Source of the DNA: Shewanella baltica
GTDB taxonomy: Bacteria > Pseudomonadota > Gammaproteobacteria > Enterobacterales > Shewanellaceae
Reading direction: 5' to 3'
Length of the DNA stretch: 64,000 nt
Assembly (NCBI RefSeq): GCF_900456975.1
Contig: NZ_UGYM01000002.1
Span: 2,852,001-2,916,000, forward strand
In this document: positions 57,109 to 64,000 of the stretch, piece after piece
How the letters are laid out: every line of letters starts with the position of its first letter
How positions within the stretch are numbered: position 1 is the first letter of the stretch
The notes under the pieces: model-generated
What the model was told of the DNA's origin: nothing
The model's database searches: none
The model's input: the letters and a program-made list of their open reading frames with translations, nothing else
Program-made: the position numbers and the translations under genes

Positions 57109-59196
57109 ATGAAATTTAAACTCAATTTGATCACTCTTGCGTTACTGGCAAACACAGGTTTTGCGATAGCGGCCGATGGGTATGGCTTAGCCAATGCCAA
57201 TACCGAAAAAGTCAAAATGTCCGCATGGAGCTGTAAAGGCTGCGTCGTTGAAACGGGCACATCGGGCACTGTGGGTGTCGGCGTAGGTTATAACAGTGAA
57301 GAGGACATTCGCTCGGCGAATGCCTTTGGGACTTCAAACGAAGTCGCAGGGAAATTGGATGCTGATGTCACCTTTCGCGGTGAAAAAGGCTATCGTGCCA
57401 GCGTTGAAGCCTATCAACTGGGCATGGATGGCGGCCGATTAGAGGTGAATGCCGGCAAACAAGGTCAGTACAATGTCAATGTGAACTATCGCCAGATTGC
57501 CACTTACAACAGCAACAGTGCCTTAACGCCCTACTCGGGTGTGGGCAGCGATAATTTAACGCTGCCAGACAACTGGGTGACGGCGGGTTCAAGCAGCCAA
57601 ATGCCATTACTGATGGACAGCCTGAACTCCTTAGAACTGTCGCTCAAACGTGAGCGCACTGGGCTAGGTTTTGATTATCAAGGTGAATCGCTGTGGAGCA
57701 CACATGTGAGCTACATGCGTGAAGAAAAAACCGGCTTGAAAAAAGCATCTGGTGGATTCTTCAACCAATCTATGATGTTAGCCGAGCCTGTCGATTACAC
57801 CACGGACTCCATTGAAGCGGGTATCAAGCTTAAAGGCGACAACTGGTTCACTGCACTTAACTACAATGGCTCGATTTTTAAGAATGAGTACAATCAGTTA
57901 AATTTTGACAGTGCGTTTAATCCAACCTTTGGCGCGCAAACCACGGGCAGTATCGCCCTTGATCCTGACAATCAGTCACACACAGTATCGTTAATGGGCC
58001 AATACAACGACAGTACCAATGTGCTATCGGCTCGCTTGCTTACCGGACAAATGAGTCAAGACCAAGCGTTAGTGACTTCAGGTTATGGTTATCAAGTGCC
58101 AACTGAAGCCCTTGATGCCAAGGTCGACCTTATCGGTTTGAACTTAAAAGTGGTCAGCAAAGTCACCAACTCACTGCGCTTAAGTGGTAGCTACGACTAT
58201 AACGACCGCGATAACAATACGCAGATTGAAGAGTGGACCCAAGTCAGCATCAACAATGTCAATGGTAAGGTGGCCTATAACACCCCTTACGATAACACTA
58301 GCCAACGCTTCAAAGTGGCGGCGGATTATCGTATTACCCGCGGCATGAAACTCGATGGCGGCTATGACTTCAGACGTGACGAACGTAATTATCAAGACCG
58401 TGAAACCACGGATGAGAACACGGTTTGGGCGCGTTTCAGAGTCAACAGTTTCGAGACTTGGGATATGTGGGTTAAGGGCAGTTACGGTCAACGTGACGGC
58501 TCTGAATATCAAGCCTCTGAATGGACATCTTCTGAAACCAACAGCCTGTTGCGTAAGTACAATCTGGCGAACCGTGAAAGAACCCAAGTGGAAGCACGAG
58601 TCACTCACTCGCCTATCGAAAGCCTAACCATAGATTTCGGTGCCCGTTACGCATTAGATGACTACACAGATACTGTCATCGGTTTAACTGAGTCAAAAGA
58701 CACCAGTTATGATGCCAACATCAGCTACATGATCACCGATGATTTACTGGCGAACGCCTTCTATAACTATCAAATCATTGAATCTGAACAGGCGGGAAGC
58801 AGCAACTACAGCACCCCAACCTGGACAGGCTTCATTGAAGATAAAGTCGATGTTGTTGGCGCTGGCATTAGCTACAACAACTTACTTGAGAACAAGTTAC
58901 GCATGGGACTGGATTACACCTATTCAGACTCCAACAGTAACACCCAAGTTAGACAAGGTATCACAGGCGACTACGGCGATTATTTTGCCAAAGTGCACAA
59001 CATTAACTTATATGCTCAATATCAAGCCACTGAGAAAATGGCGCTGCGCTTCGATTATAAAATTGAGAACTATAAGGACAATGACGCTGCCAATGATATC
59101 GCCGTCAATGGGATCTGGAACGTCGTAGGTTTTGGTGATAACAGCCATGACTACACAGCGCAGATGATCATGTTAAGCATGAGCTACAAGATCTAA
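57109..59196 (+). CDS. mtrB: Outer membrane barrel protein MtrB
   Basis: 695-residue beta-barrel of the MtrB/PioB family (S. oneidensis 697). Signal peptide MKFKLNLITLALLANTGFAIA, then DGYGLANANTEKVKMSAWSCKGC with the conserved CXXC that is required for MtrB function in S. oneidensis. The rest alternates amphipathic strands with acidic loops, ending MIMLSMSYKI. Insulates MtrA and docks MtrC. AAGGAG eight bases before the ATG; last gene of mtrCAB, with a terminator. Confidence 0.96.
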   Translation: MKFKLNLITLALLANTGFAIAADGYGLANANTEKVKMSAWSCKGCVVETGTSGTVGVGVGYNSEEDIRSANAFGTSNEVAGKLDADVTFRGEKGYRASVEAYQLGMDGGRLEVNAGKQGQYNVNVNYRQIATYNSNSALTPYSGVGSDNLTLPDNWVTAGSSSQMPLLMDSLNSLELSLKRERTGLGFDYQGESLWSTHVSYMREEKTGLKKASGGFFNQSMMLAEPVDYTTDSIEAGIKLKGDNWFTALNYNGSIFKNEYNQLNFDSAFNPTFGAQTTGSIALDPDNQSHTVSLMGQYNDSTNVLSARLLTGQMSQDQALVTSGYGYQVPTEALDAKVDLIGLNLKVVSKVTNSLRLSGSYDYNDRDNNTQIEEWTQVSINNVNGKVAYNTPYDNTSQRFKVAADYRITRGMKLDGGYDFRRDERNYQDRETTDENTVWARFRVNSFETWDMWVKGSYGQRDGSEYQASEWTSSETNSLLRKYNLANRERTQVEARVTHSPIESLTIDFGARYALDDYTDTVIGLTESKDTSYDANISYMITDDLLANAFYNYQIIESEQAGSSNYSTPTWTGFIEDKVDVVGAGISYNNLLENKLRMGLDYTYSDSNSNTQVRQGITGDYGDYFAKVHNINLYAQYQATEKMALRFDYKIENYKDNDAANDIAVNGIWNVVGFGDNSHDYTAQMIMLSMSYKI

Positions 59197-59216
59197 TCCT
59201 GGCAAAGAAACAATCC

Positions 59217-59241
59217 AAAAGCCCGCAAAATGCGGGCTTTT
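59217..59241 (+). terminator. Rho-independent terminator of mtrCAB
   Basis: AAAAGCCCGC-AAAAT-GCGGGCTTTT, perfect stem with T run, 21 bases after the mtrB stop. Confidence 0.9.
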
Positions 59242-59424
59242 GTTTAACCGCGGCAGTCACATCCAAAGTCAGATGTAAAATCATTACATCAGCCCAGATA
59301 AAAGTAAAAATCTTGAATAAGATCAGACTCTGGCGCAAAAGTCCGCCCATAAAAACCTTATTCCTTGAGTTTTAGCTCACTTTAGCGGATCTTAATTCAA
59401 TCTTTTGGTTAATCCTCTGAGCCC

Positions 59425-60030
59425 ATGCGTATTTATTCTCCCCTTTGCCAATCTAAGTGGTTGTCATCGCTTCCTGCCCTACTGGGACTGAGTCTATTGC
59501 CCTTGCCCGCCTTGGCGTTCGACCCCTCGGGCGGCACCGCCAGCCTGTTTATCATTCTCGGCCTCGGCGGCTTTACCTTGATCAATTTATTTTTACAGGG
59601 TTTGTTCTTTTTTGCGGGTCGGTATCGCAGCGCCGCCTTTGCCAAACGCCATGTATTAAGCGCATTAATTGTACCGCTGATTGCCGTCGCGTTAGCCATA
59701 TATGATCACAGAGGTTGGAGTGATTTCGCCCTGAACTTAGGCATTATTTGTGTGGGGATTGGACTGATTTTATTGCCGCTACAACTGTGCCAAATCGATA
59801 AGCCCACCAATCGTAATGCCGATTGGATCATCAGCCTAGGGGCATTATTCATCCTCGCCTTGAGCTATTTGATTGCCCCATTAGCCTTTTTTACCATTGT
59901 GCTGGCCCATATCTGTTTGGCTTCAAGCCCAAGTAGAGTGCCTAAACTATTAAGTTATATAAGCTTGCTGTTTGGCTACGGTCTTTTTGGCTACTGGCTA
60001 TATCAAACGGCGATGATGTTCCAATCCTGA
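59425..60030 (+). CDS. Unknown inner-membrane protein next to mtrB
   Basis: 201-residue hydrophobic protein not recognised. A possible signal or first helix at about 12-31 (SLPALLGLSLLPLPALAF) is followed by about five further helices: LFIILGLGGFTLINLFLQGL, SALIVPLIAVALAIYD, LGIICVGIGLILLPLQL, SLGALFILALSYLIAPLAFF and LLSYISLLFGYGLFGYWLY. No enzyme motif. It is separated from mtrB by a terminator and so has its own promoter. I recall a membrane protein at this place in S. oneidensis but know no function. Confidence 0.7.
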   Translation: MRIYSPLCQSKWLSSLPALLGLSLLPLPALAFDPSGGTASLFIILGLGGFTLINLFLQGLFFFAGRYRSAAFAKRHVLSALIVPLIAVALAIYDHRGWSDFALNLGIICVGIGLILLPLQLCQIDKPTNRNADWIISLGALFILALSYLIAPLAFFTIVLAHICLASSPSRVPKLLSYISLLFGYGLFGYWLYQTAMMFQS

Positions 60031-60124
60031 TTGAAAATGAATGAGCGACCATGAATAAGCAACGATGAATGAGCGATGACATTTATCATTAACCACGGGC
60101 ACTGACTACTGACTAAGACAAATT

Positions 60125-60901
60125 TTGACTAAAACACATTGCACTAACGCGCCGGCGTCATCGCCGCTAAGCGAAACGGTATCGCCGCCCAGTTCTGCAT
60201 CAATGACAGCGCTGCTGACAAAAATTAACGCCTGTACTTTATGTCAGGCTGATTTGCCCTTAGCGCCCAAACCGATATTGCAGGCCAGTAGCCAAGCGCG
60301 GATTTTGATTGCCGGCCAAGCTCCGGGCGTGAAAACCCACCATAAAGGGATCCCATTTGACGATGCCAGCGGTGAACGGCTGCGCACTTGGTTGAATGTC
60401 ACCCGTGAGCAATTTTACGACCCTGCCCTTTTTGCCATTGTCCCTATGGGATTTTGTTTTCCGGGCAGTATCGAAAAAAACGGTAAAAAGCAGGGTGATA
60501 AACCACCGCGCCCCGAATGCGCCGCCACTTGGCATCAAGCCTTACTTGCGTTAATGCCACACATTGAGCTAATCGTGATCCTCGGCCAATATGCCATCGA
60601 TTATCATCTACCGCGTGAATCGTCCGTGGCCATAAACCTCACTTCGCCGCTCACTGAGCCTCAAACAACCCACATAAATGTATCGTCCAGCACCAAAGCA
60701 AAAACCATCCCCAAACTGAAACCTATCACAGTGACCCAAGCGTGCGCGCAGTGGCAGCAATATTGGCCTAAATATTTTGTCTTACCGCACCCGAGCCCAC
60801 GCAATAATCTCTGGCTTAAGCAGCATCCTGAGTTTGAACGCGATATGCTACCCAGATTAAGAATGCGTATTGCATCCCTGTTAAACCTTCAACCACTCTA
60901 G
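60125..60901 (+). CDS. Uracil-DNA glycosylase family protein
   Basis: About 258-residue protein of the UDG superfamily. Core motifs: ILIAGQAPGVKTHHKGIPFDDASGERL (catalytic GQAPG-like motif A), FAIVPMGFCFPG, and motif B-like LPHPSPRNNLWLKQHPEFE. Two N-terminal Cys in INACTLCQADLP and the C-terminal set are compatible with an Fe-S type (family 4/5-like) enzyme, but only part of the ligand pattern is clear. Start is uncertain: TTG at 60125 gives the full reading, ATG at 60203 begins MTALLTKINACTLC just before the core. Probably DNA repair; substrate unproven. Confidence 0.75.
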   Translation: MTKTHCTNAPASSPLSETVSPPSSASMTALLTKINACTLCQADLPLAPKPILQASSQARILIAGQAPGVKTHHKGIPFDDASGERLRTWLNVTREQFYDPALFAIVPMGFCFPGSIEKNGKKQGDKPPRPECAATWHQALLALMPHIELIVILGQYAIDYHLPRESSVAINLTSPLTEPQTTHINVSSSTKAKTIPKLKPITVTQACAQWQQYWPKYFVLPHPSPRNNLWLKQHPEFERDMLPRLRMRIASLLNLQPL

Positions 60902-60909
60902 GCACTTAT

Positions 60910-62151
60910 ATGTATCTGCTTGATTCTGCCATCGCTAAACAGATTGTGAGTCGCACAATGAAAATCATTGGCCACAATATCAATGTGATGAACGGCCAAG
61001 GAGTAATTTTAGGCTCAGGCGATCCTAAACGTATTGGTTCAACCCACGAAGGCGCGCTGCTGGCCATTGCCCAAAATCGCAATGTGGAGATAAGCCAAGA
61101 AGTGGCCTCTGGGCTACATGGCGTAAAACCTGGCATCAATTTACCCTTGCATTATCAAGGACAAATCATAGGTGTTGTCGGCATTACTGGCGATCCAAGT
61201 GAGCTTACCCATTACGGTGAATTACTCAAAATGACCGCCGAAATGATTGTTGAACAAGCTAACCTGCAGGATAAATTGCAGTGGGAGAATCGCCAGCGCG
61301 AAGAGTTTATTTTGCAGTTGATCAAAGCTGAAACCGACGATGATGAGCAGTTGCACCGCTGGGCAAAACAGTTAGAAATTGATATCAGCCTGCCACGGGT
61401 CGCGGCCATTATTGAGATCAGCGAGAAACACACCCAAAAACAACATTTAAAGACCGACGCCAACTCATCGGCCTTGTACTTAGCAGAAGCTTCTACTCAG
61501 TCAGCCGATGAACGCAGCCCCAGAGTCAGTGAAACCCTCAAGCAAGTGCTGCATCTATTGCAATACCCTGACCGAGGCAACTTGATTGCCATGACCTCAA
61601 TGTCGCAATTGGTGATCCTAAAGCCCGCTTTTTTAGATGGTAAACAATGGGATCCTGAGCTTGAAAATCAACGCATCGACAAGCTGTTACAACGCTTACC
61701 CGCCCAAATGGATTTAAACTTTAAAATTGCCTTGGGCCACTTTTTCCCCGAAAAAGGCGGTATTGCGCGCTCCTATCAAACCGCGCAGGAAACCTTAGCC
61801 CTAGGTAAACAGCGCAATGCAGAGGGTAATAAATACCTGTTCGAAGATTATTCCCTGCAAGTACTACTAGCGGGACTTAAACATGACTGGCGCGGTCAGG
61901 CACTAGCGTCACCCTATCAGCAACTCGCCAAAGTCGATAAAAACGGCCAGTTACGCAAAACCTTAGCCGCCTATATCACCCACTTTGGTGATGCGCAGCA
62001 ATGCGCGAATGCGCTGTTTATACACCGCAACACACTTAGATATCGCCTCGATAAAATTCAGCAAATCACCCAAGCCGATATTCAATCCCTGCATGGATTA
62101 TTGAGCCTGTATCTTGGACAACTGCTTGATACTTCGGCAACCCCAAGATAA
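60910..62151 (+). CDS. Sugar-diacid/glycerate-type transcriptional regulator (SdaR/CdaR family)
   Basis: 413-residue regulator. The N-terminal sugar-diacid recognition domain reads MYLLDSAIAKQIVSRTMKIIGHNINVMNGQG ... GVVGITGDPSEL (split here for length: residues 1-100), and the C-terminal PucR-type helix-turn-helix is NALFIHRNTLRYRLDKIQQIT. In E. coli CdaR activates glucarate, galactarate and glycerate genes. Here a GntP-type permease gene lies 1.5 kb downstream with a perfect palindrome in front, so glycerate or a similar acid is the likely inducer. Eight bases after the UDG-family gene. Confidence 0.85.
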   Translation: MYLLDSAIAKQIVSRTMKIIGHNINVMNGQGVILGSGDPKRIGSTHEGALLAIAQNRNVEISQEVASGLHGVKPGINLPLHYQGQIIGVVGITGDPSELTHYGELLKMTAEMIVEQANLQDKLQWENRQREEFILQLIKAETDDDEQLHRWAKQLEIDISLPRVAAIIEISEKHTQKQHLKTDANSSALYLAEASTQSADERSPRVSETLKQVLHLLQYPDRGNLIAMTSMSQLVILKPAFLDGKQWDPELENQRIDKLLQRLPAQMDLNFKIALGHFFPEKGGIARSYQTAQETLALGKQRNAEGNKYLFEDYSLQVLLAGLKHDWRGQALASPYQQLAKVDKNGQLRKTLAAYITHFGDAQQCANALFIHRNTLRYRLDKIQQITQADIQSLHGLLSLYLGQLLDTSATPR

Positions 62152-62302
62152 CGGGTGTTATTTCCTACGTCATTGAGTCAATAAGGCATTAATTAACAGA
62201 TCGATTGAAAGATTTATACCGTATCCCCTCTCCTATAGTTTCTAATAACAATCTCGCGTCGAGATGTCGAACGCTCGACCCAGACCATTGAAAGGAATTG
62301 CA

Positions 62303-63310
62303 ATGACCCCATTCAAACTGACTTTACTCGCCAAAGCCTTTATCCTCACAGGCTTAGCGCTGACTTCACCGACATTAGTCGCCGCCGAAAAAACCATTCC
62401 AGAGCTGGTTGATGCCGTTAATGGCACGCCCGATGCGGCAAGTCGCGAGGCGGGTAAAAAGGTCAAACTGCGTAATCACACGAAAGGATTTTGCACCTCA
62501 GGCACTTTTAAACCGGATCCGCAATTACAACAAGCACTGGCGATTCCGTTTTTTAATCAAGATGCCATTAAAGTCACTGCCCGTTTTTCCCTTGGTGGCA
62601 CGAATCCACAGATCTCCGATAAAACCGCTGGGCGCTTTATGTCACTCAAAATAGATGGCGATAAAGAAAACCTTAACTTTGTTACCACTAACGTCCCCGT
62701 TTTCTTCGCCAGTAATCTAGAAGACTTTTTTACCTTTCAGACCAAAGTGAAACAAGGCGCAGCAGGTAAACAGTGGCTTATCGACAATCAACCCAGCGCT
62801 AAAGCCTTTTTCGACTATGTCAAACAGCTGCCTCCTAGCCCAAGTTTTGCCAACAGCCGCTACTACGGCGTGAATAGCTTCCTGTTTAGCACCCAAAAAG
62901 GTGGCGCTCAGCAAGGTGAAACGGTTGCGGGAAAGTGGATTTTTGAACCCGTCGCAGGTACGGCAGCACTGTCAGCCAGCGAACTTGCTAATCTGGGTGA
63001 CGATTTTTTAAAGGCGGAATTACTCGAGCGCATTAAAACCCAGCCAGCACAATGGAATCTCTATATTCAATTGGCTGAAACGGGCGATGAAATCAATGAC
63101 CCTACCGTGATTTGGCCTGAAACTCGCCAGCGCTTACTAGTAGGCCAAGTGGTGATTAACGGTGAACGAGATAGCGATCCCCAAGTGCAACAGTGCGATA
63201 AAGGCATTTTCAACCCGCTGTTATTACCTAAGGGCATTGCCGCGTCTGCAGATCCGATACTCAATGCTCGCACCGCTGCCTATGTCGAATCTTTTATTCG
63301 TCGCCAATAA
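62303..63310 (+). CDS. Catalase-related heme protein, periplasmic (SrpA-like)
   Basis: 335 residues. The ATG at 62303 with AAGGAATT upstream gives a signal peptide MTPFKLTLLAKAFILTGLAL ... VAA. The catalase-core fold is seen in HTKGFCTSGTFKP, KVTARFSLGGTNPQ (contains the Arg near heme) and the heme-ligand region NSRYYGVNSFLFS. Such 'mini catalases' are monofunctional peroxidases or have lost catalase activity. The location between the SdaR-type regulator and the permease may be incidental. Activity not provable from sequence. Confidence 0.85.
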   Translation: MTPFKLTLLAKAFILTGLALTSPTLVAAEKTIPELVDAVNGTPDAASREAGKKVKLRNHTKGFCTSGTFKPDPQLQQALAIPFFNQDAIKVTARFSLGGTNPQISDKTAGRFMSLKIDGDKENLNFVTTNVPVFFASNLEDFFTFQTKVKQGAAGKQWLIDNQPSAKAFFDYVKQLPPSPSFANSRYYGVNSFLFSTQKGGAQQGETVAGKWIFEPVAGTAALSASELANLGDDFLKAELLERIKTQPAQWNLYIQLAETGDEINDPTVIWPETRQRLLVGQVVINGERDSDPQVQQCDKGIFNPLLLPKGIAASADPILNARTAAYVESFIRRQ

Positions 63311-63344
63311 AACGACGAGTTAAGCCAAGTTCCTCCTATTTAAG

Positions 63345-63370
63345 GTTGGCAAATAGCCCTATTTGCCAAC
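63345..63370. repeat. 12-bp perfect inverted repeat after the catalase-like gene
   Basis: GTTGGCAAATAG-CC-CTATTTGCCAAC, 35 bases past the stop. It has no T run, so it may be a Rho-assisted terminator hairpin or a protein-binding palindrome. Confidence 0.8.
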
Positions 63371-63431
63371 TCTTACCGACAAGCCCCCCTTATCGACAAA
63401 ATGCCCCCTCTTACATTCGAATTCACCTAAG

Positions 63432-63457
63432 CATTTTTGTGCATGAGCACAAAAATG
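63432..63457. promoter_or_regulatory. Palindromic operator candidate (SdaR-type) before the permease gene
   Basis: CATTTTTGTGC-ATGA-GCACAAAAATG, 11-bp perfect arms, about 200 bases upstream of the permease ATG. The adjacent SdaR/CdaR-type regulator gene makes it the natural candidate to bind here. Confidence 0.6.
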
Positions 63458-63654
63458 GCGAAACATAACGCGGTAATTCCGTGGATTTAACCAAAGCTAT
63501 TCAAGCATGCCTGCACAATAATAGGATGATCTTAAAATAGGATAACCTTAAAGCAGCCCTCATTTGGACTCAGGCCCAAATAAGCACTGCGCCCTACAAT
63601 ATAAGTCAAAAAACTTACTCAAAAACTTCAGCCAAGAACTGAACGGGACATAAT

Positions 63655-64000
63655 ATGAACTTAGTGCTTATTCTTATCGGCGTGATTGCATTTATTGTTA
63701 TCGCGACCTCAAAATTTAAACTCCACCCCTTTTTAACCTTAATTCTAGCCGCCTTTATCGCGGCGTTCGCCTATGGCTTACCGAGCGGAGAAATCGCTAA
63801 AACCATCACCACAGGTTTTGGCGGTATCTTAGGTTATATCGGCCTTGTGATCGTCTTGGGGACTATCATAGGTATCATTCTAGAAAAAAGCGGCGCCGCC
63901 ATTACTATGGCTGATGTGGTGATCAAGGTATTAGGTAAACGCTTCCCGACATTAACTATGTCGGTCATCGGCTACCTAGTGTCTATTCCAGTCTTTTGTG
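63655..64000 (+). CDS. GntP-family gluconate/glycerate permease (5' part)
   Basis: First 115 residues; the gene continues past the window. It starts MNLVLILIGVIAFIVIATSK and shows KLHPFLTLILAAFIAAFAYG, then TTGFGGILGYIGLVIVLGTI and LEKSGAAITMADVVIK, the typical GntP N-terminal helices. These carriers import gluconate, glycerate or related acids with protons. In S. oneidensis the gene here is, from memory, a glycerate permease next to a glycerate kinase; the downstream gene is not in view. Confidence 0.88.
   Translation, partial: MNLVLILIGVIAFIVIATSKFKLHPFLTLILAAFIAAFAYGLPSGEIAKTITTGFGGILGYIGLVIVLGTIIGIILEKSGAAITMADVVIKVLGKRFPTLTMSVIGYLVSIPVFC

Larger units (their letters stand above)
63311..63654. 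other. Intergenic region before the GntP-family permease gene
   Basis: About 345 bases with two perfect inverted repeats (63345-63370 and 63432-63457), listed separately. No coding region seen. It must hold the permease promoter. Confidence 0.6.

Overview
The window reads as a chromosomal segment of a Shewanella species (gamma-proteobacterium). The diagnostic block is the extracellular electron-transfer locus mtrD-mtrE-mtrF-omcA-mtrC-mtrA-mtrB at 46.2-59.2 kb, next to feoAB. The surrounding gene order (glnS, miaE, lpxH, ppiB, cysS, folD, tig-clpPX-lon-hupB-ppiD, fabV, sap, psp, mdeA, dinG/polB) is, from memory, that of S. oneidensis and close relatives. I saw no insertion sequence, prophage, integrase or CRISPR array; apart from one decayed tRNA copy the window looks like conserved backbone.

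Layout. 1-2.6 kb: partial TonB-dependent receptor and a porin, both minus. 2.8-10.9 kb: polB (minus) and dinG (plus) diverge around a LexA box; dinG heads a tightly packed run of six genes (dinG, TSUP permease, priC, DUF2057, HDAC-like deacetylase, ComFB-like). 11.0-18.9 kb: SRP RNA, ComEA-like protein, methionine gamma-lyase, ycjF/ycjX and the envelope-stress pspABC operon (minus) with its divergent activator pspF. 19.0-26.0 kb: sapABCDF peptide/polyamine ABC transporter, fabV, and a small molybdate-binding Mop protein. 26.2-34.7 kb: proteostasis cluster on the minus strand (ppiD, hupB, lon, clpX, clpP, tig). 34.9-35.4 kb: tRNA-His, -Arg, -Pro (minus) plus a decayed tRNA-Pro copy and a strong stable-RNA type promoter. 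35.6-43.0 kb: folD, cysS, ppiB, lpxH, miaE, a Yip1-family membrane protein, glnS. 43.2-45.8 kb: feoAB (minus).

46.2-59.2 kb: the electron conduit. MtrA/MtrB/MtrC make one complete periplasm-barrel-surface decaheme conduit; MtrD/MtrE/MtrF are a paralogous second one; OmcA is an extra surface decaheme lipoprotein that partners MtrC. Each of the five cytochromes has exactly ten CXXCH motifs. Hairpins and CRP-like sites suggest three transcription units (mtrDEF, omcA, mtrCAB). A UUCG-loop hairpin lies between mtrC and mtrA. Ferrous iron uptake by FeoAB alongside iron-reducing cytochromes is a sensible pairing.

59.4-64 kb: an unknown membrane protein, a uracil-DNA glycosylase family protein, an SdaR/CdaR-type regulator, a catalase-like periplasmic heme protein, and the start of a GntP-family permease preceded by a perfect 11-bp-arm palindrome that may be the SdaR operator. 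I found no wholly new system. The most useful observations are regulatory: the LexA box, the FNR-like site on feoA, the CRP-like sites on the cytochrome genes, the intercistronic hairpin in mtrCAB, the decayed tRNA-Pro copy, and the 7-bp repeat that begins inside the folD stop codon.
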